From contig WBXJ01000028.1 in NCBI GenBank assembly GCA_008933045.1, positions 1-17,593 of the forward strand: DNA of 17,593 nucleotides, in the 5' to 3' direction. The stretch comes from Verrucomicrobiota bacterium. Lineage in GTDB: Bacteria; Verrucomicrobiota; Verrucomicrobiia; Limisphaerales; SXQI01. Numbering within the stretch: the stretch's first letter is position 1; every line of letters starts with the position of its first letter. The notes under the pieces were generated by a model, which worked only from the letters and a program-made list of their open reading frames with translations, ran no database searches and had not been told where the DNA came from. This document shows, piece after piece, positions 1-7,500 of the stretch. A program made the translations under genes and the position numbers.

Positions 1-1
1 C

Positions 2-772
2 ATGGCAGAACTCGGGTTGCACGCGGCGGATCTTGCGGGGATCGCCGGTAGTGGCGCGGCAGGTCGAGTGACGATCCAAGATCTCGAATTATTCTTGTTG
101 AATCTGGAGAAACACCAGATGACCCAGGCTTCGACCATGCGTGTGGCGGTGGCGGATGCGATGCGCCGAAGCTGGACACGACCTCTGGCCACGGTGGCAC
201 TCCCTGTGCCTCTGGATGCGTTGCTGGCTCATCGCAAGGCCATGGAACCCAAGCCCGGCCCCGCGCTCTATCTGTTGAGAGCGTTGGCGATTGCTCTCGG
301 CGAAAACAGCGCGCCTGCCGGACGGCTCGTGGGCCAAAAGTTGGTGCATCCGGCCGCGATCGACCTCGGATTTGCAGTGGAGGTGGAGGATGGGGTGCTT
401 GTTCCGGTGTTGCGAGATGTCAACCACCGTTCGCTCAAGGATTTAGTAGTGCGCTACAACGAATTGGTGCATCTGGCACGGCAACGAAAACTGCCAAAGG
501 ACGCAACGGGCGGATCAATCGCGACAGTCACCAACTTTGGAACGTTCGGCCTGACATGGGCGACGCCGATTCCTCTGCCCGAGCAGACCTTGGTGTTGGG
601 GATGGGCGCGGGCCGGTTGGTGCCGCATTGGAACGCGGATCAAGGAAAGTTCGTGCCGGTGATGGAAGCCAATCTGACCTTAAGTTTCGATCACCGAGTG
701 CTGGATGGAGGCGGGGCAGGGCGGTTGCTAGCCCGAATCGCGGCGTTGATGACTCAACCCGAACAGCTTTAG
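2..772 (+). CDS. 2-oxoacid dehydrogenase dihydrolipoyl acyltransferase (E2), 3' part only
   Basis: E2 core subunit of a pyruvate- or branched-chain-type 2-oxoacid dehydrogenase complex. It transfers the acyl group from the lipoyl arm to CoA in the cytoplasm. The visible 256 residues begin inside the peripheral-subunit (E3/E1) binding domain: residues 1-32 hold its typical GSGAAGRVTIQDL segment. The first visible Met aligns to an internal position of that domain, so the true start and the lipoyl domain(s) lie left of the window. The catalytic acyltransferase domain follows (about 42-256) and ends with the HxxxD active-site motif, H231 and D235 in DHRVLDG. The TVTNFGTFG and PEQTLVLGMG stretches are also typical of E2 catalytic domains. 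The stop is at 770-772, seven bases before the convergent PLD gene ends. Family assignment is firm; which oxoacid is used cannot be told without the E1 genes. Confidence 0.93.
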   Translation: MAELGLHAADLAGIAGSGAAGRVTIQDLELFLLNLEKHQMTQASTMRVAVADAMRRSWTRPLATVALPVPLDALLAHRKAMEPKPGPALYLLRALAIALGENSAPAGRLVGQKLVHPAAIDLGFAVEVEDGVLVPVLRDVNHRSLKDLVVRYNELVHLARQRKLPKDATGGSIATVTNFGTFGLTWATPIPLPEQTLVLGMGAGRLVPHWNADQGKFVPVMEANLTLSFDHRVLDGGGAGRLLARIAALMTQPEQL

Positions 773-788
773 TCAGAACTTAAAGCTG
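764..788. terminator. Inverted repeat between convergent E2 and PLD genes, possible bidirectional terminator
   Basis: CAGCTTTA at 764-771 and TAAAGCTG at 781-788 form a perfect 8-bp stem around a 9-nt loop. The stem spans both stop codons of two convergent genes that are only 7 bases apart, where a shared terminator is expected. There is no clear U-tract on either side and the stem is not GC-rich, so intrinsic termination would be weak. The function is inferred from position and symmetry. Confidence 0.4.
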
Positions 789-2054
789 GCTCTTCAAGAG
801 TCCGCAACAAGCCTCTACCAGTTTGATATGGCAGGGGCGACCGTTGTATTCCTCGAGCGTGATCGGATCTGATTTTTCCTTGTCAGCCTCGAACAATTGA
901 ATTTGACGTTTCGCAAACGCTGCATCCAACACGTTCAGGTTGGACTCATCGTTGATTCGGAATGAACGATCATCAAAATTGATCGATCCGCAAGTGACCC
1001 ATTGATCATCCACAATCATGATCTTGTTATGGTATTTGCAAGGCTGGTACTCATAGAACTCGACACCCGCCTCGAGGAGCTTGCGCCAACGGGAACGAGC
1101 GGCCCTCCGGACGATGTTGTGGTCAATGACCCCGGGTCCAATAACCTCGATCCTCACTCCTCTCTTGCGAGCGTCCAAAAGCATGCCGATCGCAAGGTCA
1201 TCGGGAATAAAATAAGAGTGCGCAATGCGAATCGATTTTCGAGCGACGGCGATTGAATAGAGGTAAAGCATTCGAGCGTTTTCTGCCCCATCATACGGGC
1301 CGCTCTGAAAATATTGTGCTAAGACATCCCCTTGAGGAGGCAAGGTGGTAAAATAGTTACTGCCGTGTAGGACTGCGGATTTCGTGCGAGTCCAATTGTC
1401 GGTGAACACACCTTGCAACTGCCCCACCACGGGGCCCTCCACCTTGAACTGAGTGTCCCGCCAGTGATCTCGCAAGGTGGCATTGCCCGTCCACTCGTCG
1501 GCAATACACATGCCGCCAATAAAACCTACTTTGCCATCGATCACCAAAAGCTTGCGATGCGTCCGATGGTTCCAATTCCAAGGTTTAAACCAGCGCACCT
1601 GATTAAAAGTCTCGAATTTGACGCCGGATTCCTTGAGGCGTTTGCGATCGGCCGGTTTGAGTTCTAACCGACCCACTCCATCCACAACGCAAAGCACCAC
1701 GACGCCAGCCCGGGATTTTTGCATGAGGATTTCGATGAATTGATCGCTGATCTTTCCTGATCGCCAGATAAAATTCTCAAAAGTGATCGAGCGTTGGGCA
1801 GCCCGAAGCGCAGCTAACATTTCAGGAAAAAACGCATCACCATTCACAAGCTCCGTGACTTTGTTTCCGCCGATCAACGGAACACGCAGCAAATGATTGA
1901 TGGAATTAGTAAACTGCGGATCATCTAGGCCGTAATCAGCAACGATGGGTTTGCGAATGATTTTCTCCATCGCCAGCACGGGAGAAAAGATCGTGGCGGC
2001 CAAAAGAGCCGTGGCGATCAACAGGGGACTTAGGATGGATTGCAGCCAGCGCAT
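780..2054 (-). CDS. Secreted phospholipase D / cardiolipin synthase-like protein
   Basis: Member of the phospholipase D superfamily, 424 aa. Both HxKxxxxD catalytic motifs are intact: H166/K168/D173 (HRKLLVID) and H342/K344/D349 (HNKIMIVD). Each is followed by the usual Gly-rich strand, the second reading GSINFDDRS. Bacterial relatives of this layout are cardiolipin synthases of the ClsB/ClsC kind, or PLD-like phosphodiesterases. The N-terminus (about residues 1-28, hydrophobic, ending near SPVLA) looks like a signal peptide or a single membrane anchor. The two-TM N-terminal region of ClsA is absent. The ATG start is at 2054, 56 bases after the acyltransferase stop, so it may be the last gene of the minus-strand block or have its own promoter. 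The preceding acyltransferase makes a role in envelope phospholipid metabolism plausible. Hydrolase versus synthase activity cannot be decided from sequence. Confidence 0.88.
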   Translation of the reverse strand: MRWLQSILSPLLIATALLAATIFSPVLAMEKIIRKPIVADYGLDDPQFTNSINHLLRVPLIGGNKVTELVNGDAFFPEMLAALRAAQRSITFENFIWRSGKISDQFIEILMQKSRAGVVVLCVVDGVGRLELKPADRKRLKESGVKFETFNQVRWFKPWNWNHRTHRKLLVIDGKVGFIGGMCIADEWTGNATLRDHWRDTQFKVEGPVVGQLQGVFTDNWTRTKSAVLHGSNYFTTLPPQGDVLAQYFQSGPYDGAENARMLYLYSIAVARKSIRIAHSYFIPDDLAIGMLLDARKRGVRIEVIGPGVIDHNIVRRAARSRWRKLLEAGVEFYEYQPCKYHNKIMIVDDQWVTCGSINFDDRSFRINDESNLNVLDAAFAKRQIQLFEADKEKSDPITLEEYNGRPCHIKLVEACCGLLKSQL

Positions 2055-2110
2055 TATCTAATAACAGACGGGCGTTACCGTATTTCAGCGAGCTAAAAAT
2101 GCAACTCGAT

Positions 2111-2812
2111 TCAATCTGCAAATTTCTGAAGACACGATTGCAACTCAGCACGGCAGCGTTCTCGCTCGTCTGCGGTGGCTTCCCGAGGGAGGCTAACGAG
2201 GGATGCGAAATGGATGTCCACGCGGGAGAATGGCCAAGGGATCTGGAACTTATCCCAGTTCGGCATGGCGGATTTTGTGCCGATATTAATATGGATCGGC
2301 AGGATGGAGAGTCCTGTAATTTGCGCGAGAGCGATGATGCCCTCTTGAACCTGATAGGTAGGGCCACGGGGACCATCGGGGGTGATGGCAAGGGTGTAGC
2401 CCCGTTCTGCCATACGGGCGAGTTCTAGCAAGGCTTGGCGCCCTCTACGGCTGGTGGATCCTCGGATGCCAGTAATCCCACAGTAACTTAAAGTTTCCGC
2501 CAACAACCCGCCGTCCTTGCTGGCACTGATCATGGCGGCCACACCTTGAGCTGAGGTTCGTGCTCGAAGGAAGCTGGAAATCTTGAGGGATAAGGCTAAC
2601 CGATTGTGCCATAGGCACAGGATCATTGGCGGTGCTTTTCCATCTCGGAAAAGATGGTGGGGATCATGCCAGCGGACGCGCCAAGTCGTGGTGAGGAGGC
2701 GTGTAACACTGTGCAGCAAGAGTGCGCCCATGCGCCCCAGCCAGGTCGGTTTATTCGGGATGACAACCCCCGACACAGCCTGTCGGTGTGGTGATGTTTC
2801 AGAGTCTGACAC
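2111..2812 (-). CDS. Lysophospholipid acyltransferase family protein (DUF374 type)
   Basis: Predicted 233-aa membrane-associated acyltransferase of the DUF374 group (related to LpxL/PlsC-type enzymes), which acylates lipid precursors at the inner membrane. Conserved blocks are visible in order: WHNR at 68-71 (in place of the HX4D block of PlsC), SASKDG at 96-101, GSTSRRG at 118-124 and TPDGPRGP at 144-151. The N-terminal 20 residues are polar. A short hydrophobic stretch around 30-40 may help membrane association. The start is GTG at 2812, 5 bases after the ruvA stop, which points to co-transcription. In Gram-negative bacteria this family is commonly linked to lipid A or glycerolipid synthesis. 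The exact acyl acceptor is unknown here. Confidence 0.85.
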   Translation of the reverse strand: MSDSETSPHRQAVSGVVIPNKPTWLGRMGALLLHSVTRLLTTTWRVRWHDPHHLFRDGKAPPMILCLWHNRLALSLKISSFLRARTSAQGVAAMISASKDGGLLAETLSYCGITGIRGSTSRRGRQALLELARMAERGYTLAITPDGPRGPTYQVQEGIIALAQITGLSILPIHINIGTKSAMPNWDKFQIPWPFSRVDIHFASLVSLPREATADERERCRAELQSCLQKFAD

Positions 2813-2817
2813 GCTTT

Positions 2818-3420
2818 TTAACCCTTCTTGAGGCTGGCTCGCACAATGTCCTCCAACGAAGCGTCGGGGCCTAGTTTTTCCGCTGCAGATCGGACAGTAT
2901 CATGCGCCTCAACTTGCTTGAACCCAAGTGCCATCAGGCCCAGAACGGCGTCGTTGATTTTCTGGTCACTAGGCGACAAAGCGCGTTGGGCACTGCTGGC
3001 TTCCCAACCCGCCGAGGCTCCAAATTTATCGCGCAATTCAACGACGATTCGTTCAGCGGTTTTTTTTCCTACCCCACTGATTTGGGACAGTGCTTTGTGG
3101 TCACCGTTGACCACTGCCCCCCGAAAGGCAGTACCATTCATTCCACTCAAAATATTTAAGGCAATCTTCGGGCCAATGCCGCTCACGGTATTAATTAGAA
3201 GGCGAAATAGTTCACGCTCTTGTGCTGACATGAAGCCATACAAGACATGAGCATCCTCCCTGATCGCGACATGGGTGAGAATCTTCACCTCTTGACCCAG
3301 CCCAGGCAAGCGATCGTAGGACGAAAGCGGAATCAAAACGTTATAGCCCACGCCATGAACTTCGATCGTCACTTGCGTGGGGAGAATATCCACGAGTGTT
3401 CCGTGTAAAAATGTGATCAC
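2818..3420 (-). CDS. ruvA: Holliday junction DNA helicase subunit RuvA
   Basis: RuvA binds four-way Holliday junctions as a tetramer and loads the RuvB motor for branch migration in recombination and repair. At 200 aa it has the usual RuvA length. Domain I is the N-terminal OB fold, starting MITFLHGTL, with VHGVGYNV at 21-28. Domain II carries two helix-hairpin-helix motifs, VSGIGPK (79-85) and ISGVGKK (114-120), which contact DNA. A linker at about 138-153 leads to domain III (about 154-198), which binds RuvB. The start is GTG at 3420, 5 bases after the ruvC stop, so ruvC and ruvA are probably co-transcribed. The ruvB gene is not in the window and must be elsewhere. Confidence 0.97.
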   Translation of the reverse strand: MITFLHGTLVDILPTQVTIEVHGVGYNVLIPLSSYDRLPGLGQEVKILTHVAIREDAHVLYGFMSAQERELFRLLINTVSGIGPKIALNILSGMNGTAFRGAVVNGDHKALSQISGVGKKTAERIVVELRDKFGASAGWEASSAQRALSPSDQKINDAVLGLMALGFKQVEAHDTVRSAAEKLGPDASLEDIVRASLKKG

Positions 3421-3425
3421 AGTTG

Positions 3426-4037
3426 TTAAAGTTGTTTGGGTGCTGCCAGCGAGTGTCGCCCTGTTTCCTGTGCCAGCGTGAGGGCGAGACCGAGGGCATC
3501 CGCCGCATCCGGTTCCGGTAGATCCACGAGCTGTAACATTCGCTTCACCATTTGGCCAACGGCCGATTTCTGTGCTCCTCCATAGCCGACAATCGCCAAT
3601 TTCATTTTACGTGGAGAAATTTCAAAAATCTCCAACCCACCCTCGGCTGCGGCAACCAGACTGGCACCGCGAGCTTCCCCCATGATAAGTGCGGTTTGGA
3701 GATTCTGCGCGAAAAAAAGGCCTTCAACCGCACAAGCCGTCGGTTGATATTGGAGGATGACGGCACGAAGTTCGGTCGCAATTTTGAGGAGACAACGCGA
3801 GAGCAACCACGAGGGCGGGCAAGTGATCGTCCCATGAGCCAAGGCTACGGGATGCGGTTTCTCAAGCCGGATTACACCAAACCCAGTGCCTCGTAACGAG
3901 GGATCAATTCCCAGAATCAAGCTGTGCTTAAAGGGAGGCGAGTCGTCGGATCCCATCGTGACAGATGCGGGTGCCGAACGGCGCGTGCCGCTCAATCGCA
4001 CCTTCATTTTTTCAAATTGCTGTGGAGTGATTCCCAC
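3426..4037 (-). CDS. ruvC: Holliday junction endonuclease RuvC, N-terminally extended
   Basis: RuvC is the RNase H-fold nuclease that resolves Holliday junctions by paired nicks. The four acidic catalytic residues are present as D45 (GIDPS), E105 (AVEGLFF), D177 and D180 (DAADA). Their spacings (60, 72, 3) nearly match E. coli RuvC (D7, E66, D138, D141). With the GTG start at 4037, four bases after the lipoprotein stop, the protein is 203 aa and carries about 38 residues before the catalytic core that E. coli RuvC lacks. Alternative starts are ATG at 4007 and ATG at 3956; the last would give 176 aa, close to the classical length. None has a clear Shine-Dalgarno sequence, so the start is uncertain while the gene identity is not. 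It lies directly upstream of ruvA. Confidence 0.95.
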   Translation of the reverse strand: MGITPQQFEKMKVRLSGTRRSAPASVTMGSDDSPPFKHSLILGIDPSLRGTGFGVIRLEKPHPVALAHGTITCPPSWLLSRCLLKIATELRAVILQYQPTACAVEGLFFAQNLQTALIMGEARGASLVAAAEGGLEIFEISPRKMKLAIVGYGGAQKSAVGQMVKRMLQLVDLPEPDAADALGLALTLAQETGRHSLAAPKQL

Positions 4038-4040
4038 GGC

Positions 4041-4484
4041 TTATTTCGACCGGCTCATCTGGAATGTGCCGTGGTCGTATTTTGATTCGTAAGTGCAAGA
4101 AAAGTGAGTCGCATTCGCAGAGCCTGAATACTTGTAAACCCCTCCACCCAACTTTCCCAAATCAGACTCGCCCGTGAATTGCACCACGCCATTGGTGACC
4201 GCACCCGTGAGAGCCGCCGCATAACTGAAGTGCAACACGCTCGCATAGGTTGCGCGAAAATGAGCACGAAACTGTGTGCTCGATGAGTCCTCTCCTAGCA
4301 GGCAACGTAGTTTGCCGTGATGGCCGTTTTTGGCACTTAACCACTCTCCCTCCCATCTGCCAAGGTAGGAGTCGGTAGGCGCGGGGCTGCGGCTGGCTTT
4401 TCGCCATTCGTGATGAAAGGACGTACACCCCGTCCCCAAACAGAGGAACAGGAGTAAACCCCAATTAAGTAGCTTAATCTTCAT
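4041..4484 (-). CDS. Small predicted lipoprotein of unknown function
   Basis: A 147-aa protein with a lipoprotein signal peptide: MKIK, a hydrophobic core (about 6-17) and a lipobox LGTGC with Cys at about residue 20, so it is probably lipid-anchored after export. The mature part has several Trp/Gly and alternating hydrophobic segments (GRWEGEW near 42-48, a Gly-rich GKLGGGVYKYSG stretch, and a C-terminal YDHGTFQMSR), which suggests a small antiparallel beta-barrel or sandwich. I do not recognise a named family. ATG start at 4484, 27 bases after the giant cytochrome-protein gene stops, and it ends 3 bases before the ruvC GTG. This spacing makes it part of the same minus-strand transcript. No catalytic motif is seen. 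Confidence 0.75.
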   Translation of the reverse strand: MKIKLLNWGLLLFLCLGTGCTSFHHEWRKASRSPAPTDSYLGRWEGEWLSAKNGHHGKLRCLLGEDSSSTQFRAHFRATYASVLHFSYAAALTGAVTNGVVQFTGESDLGKLGGGVYKYSGSANATHFSCTYESKYDHGTFQMSRSK

Positions 4485-4511
4485 GAGTCGTTCAACGTGG
4501 AATGGCCTGAC

Positions 4512-7500
4512 CTACTGAGTTAAAAATGTCCCGTCCAATGTGGTCATTCTGAAGTATTCAGGTAGAGATTGCACCGGTAGTTTTACAATGATTTTATGGG
4601 TCCCTGCTTTCAGGTTTATTTGCAATTCAGGACTTCCTTTCGCCGAGATTCCGTCGATCCAAACAGGGGATTGTCCGAGATTTTCCAGCTTGAGATGAAT
4701 GATTCCATCCTTCGGCACTTGGAGTTGCGTGCCCACGAAGATAGCTCCTGGATTTCGGGATGCGCTGGGCCGTAAGGCTGCAAGGAACTCGCTTTTGAGA
4801 AGTCGACCATCGACCAAGGTGGCGGTGCTGATCCAGCCCTTTTCGGTCATCGTTTGCTGCGCCACTTTCTCATCACCGAACTGAGCGATGTCGATGGTTT
4901 GAGCCAGAAGCTTCCACACCCGTGCGACCGAACCTTTGGAACCATCGAATGGCCCCGGCTTACCAAGCTCAGAAAGGAAGCGAAAAATATCCACCTGTTC
5001 CGCCTGACTCAATCCATCGATCAAGCCCGAAGGCATCAGCGAGCCGCCAATGCTTCGTTTGGCGATGTTACCGACAGCAATGTTAATTTCTTGATTGGAT
5101 GCATCACGCAAGGTCAGTTGCTCTTGAGTTTCTCTTACGAGAATTCCGGAGAGCTGTTGATTATCCTTCGTGTCGACCTGGATCGAATGATAACCCTCCT
5201 TCACTTTGCGGTTAGGAAATTGGATCGATTCGATCAGATAATCAATCGGTGCGCTGGCTCCGATCGAGGTCATGTCCGGCCCAACTTTTCCTCCGACGCC
5301 CCCAATCGCATGGCAACTGACGCAGCCTAATTCTGGCCTTCGATAAATCAGTTCTCCCCGCGCTGGATCACCGTTCTGAGTGATGTTCGCCACTAACACT
5401 TTCAATTCTGCAGCAGTCAGGTTCTGGGTCTCTCCTTCGGCATCAAGATTTCGGGCGAGAGCCAGAATGAGGTTCGGTTCGTTACGACCGCCTTCACGGG
5501 CAACCCTTAAGCCGGTTTTTGCGGCGAGCGAAGGGAATCCGCTCTTGGGAAGTGCTTGGGCAAATGCGGGTGCGGAACCCTTGGTGGCCAAGAGTGCACG
5601 CCAAAAGGCGAGTGCCTCACCCTCGTTCTTGATTTCTCCGAGAGTCTCAATCGCTGGCGCAATCGCCTTGCCAAGATCGAGGCTTGTGAGCGAGAGAATT
5701 GCAGCGGTACGGATCGCCGTGTCGTTGCCGACAGCAGCTAGCTTCGTCAGACCTTGAACCGCTTCAGCACCTCCAGTCTCACGGATACTTTGCAGCGCGA
5801 GTTGACGGGTCTCGGATTTGAGGCCGGTGTTGACCGCTAACTGCAGGAGGGATTGTGAGAGGTTCGCCAGTTTCCACGCACCCGCCAAACGAATCGCCAA
5901 CTCTTGCACTGAGGCTTTTGGTGAATTCAAAAGCTTCGCCAATCGACCCAAATCACCCGCAGGTTTAGCACTGCGATTTCGTCCCGCTTCGTTCAACGCA
6001 TTCAACGCCTTCGAGGCTGCGGCATCTTCAAAACCATCATTTAAAACCTGCTCGAATAACCGTTGAAGCTCGGGGCCCGTTCCGGCTTGCGCAAGGAGGT
6101 CAAACCAAGGGCCACTGCCGTCCTTCGGGAAATTTCCCTTCGGTAACACGTTGGCGAGGACGGAAGAAGCTTGTTGCGGTTGGATGGCTTTTAAACCAAA
6201 GACAAGTTGCTTCTCGTGTCCCTCGATTTTCCATTCCCCAGATTTAATCCCCGCTAACCACGGTTCCACTAAATCGTTCACGCTGAGCCAAGTGGTGTAA
6301 TCCAGATATTTGTCCTGAGGTTTCTCAAGCGTGCTCAGCACCAATTCCGCGGAGCGCACGGAAGGAATTTTGCTGAGCGCACGCATGGCTTCCATCCGGA
6401 CGCGTGGGTGATCATCTGCGGCTCGTTCGGCCATCAGATCCAACGGCGAAGGAATTCGATCACGCCAGAAACTTAACACGCGAGTCCCCGCAGCGCGAAC
6501 TCGTCCGTCCTGGGCGTGGAGCACGGATTTCAACAAATCTGCGTTCACAATATCCAGCGACTGGTAGATCCACAACGCCTCGAGACGCCCTTGGTCGGAG
6601 CGTTGATCTTGCGCCCAAGCCGCAAGATCCGTTTTGATCTTGGCTCCCTTTTCAGTGAGCACGCGTCTCGCTCGTTGACGGTTGTAATTGTTCGGAGAAA
6701 GTAATTCTTCAAGCAACGCTCTGTTGGAAAGTTTGGTGTAATCCTTTTGCGGTAAGGTTTTTTTTCCTTTCGCAGCCACCCGCCAAATTCGACCGTGCTC
6801 GTGATCACGCCGAGGATCACGAAAATCAACTTCTCCGTGTTGAATAATCGGGTTCGACCAATCGGCGATATACAAGGCTCCATCGGGTCCCAGTTTCACG
6901 TCAATCGGACGAAAGGTCACATCCGAGGTACGCATCACGTCAGGAAGTGCCTTCGTCGCATAACCGGATTCCAATTCGTTAATCCCGAACCGCACGACTC
7001 GATGAGCACGAAAATCGCACGTCACGATTGAGCCCATCCAGGACTCTGGAAAATGCGAACTCTCCACGATCTCAACCCCACAAAACTTTGGATAACTGCC
7101 GGGGCTCACGCTGCCCAGAATCCGCCTGCCGCCAGCATACGTCACATACATCGCTTGTGGGATGGCCCAGTTGATGCCTTCTCCGCCCGCGCCGTCCGTC
7201 ACGAAGGATTGCCCGAACTGATCGAAATGATGGCCCCAGCTATTGACCCAACCTTTTGCGTGGATTCCGAGTTCCATCGTTGAGGGTCTAAAGTTCCAAA
7301 TTCCACCACTGTTCAACCGCACCACACCGTGAGGCGTTTCAACGTGGCTATGGATATAAATCGACTGGTTCAAATAAAGCTGGCCGTCATGACCCCATCG
7401 CAACGTGTGCAGGATGTGGTGAGTATCCTCCGTGCCGAAACCCGAAAGCATCACCCGCTTTACATCCGCGCGGCCATCTCCATCGGTGTCCTTGAAGTGA

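Noticed and set aside
6545..6883. Long open frames antisense or out of frame to the giant cytochrome gene
   Set aside because: They have no family resemblance and lie inside a firmly assigned gene, so they are by-products of its codon use.
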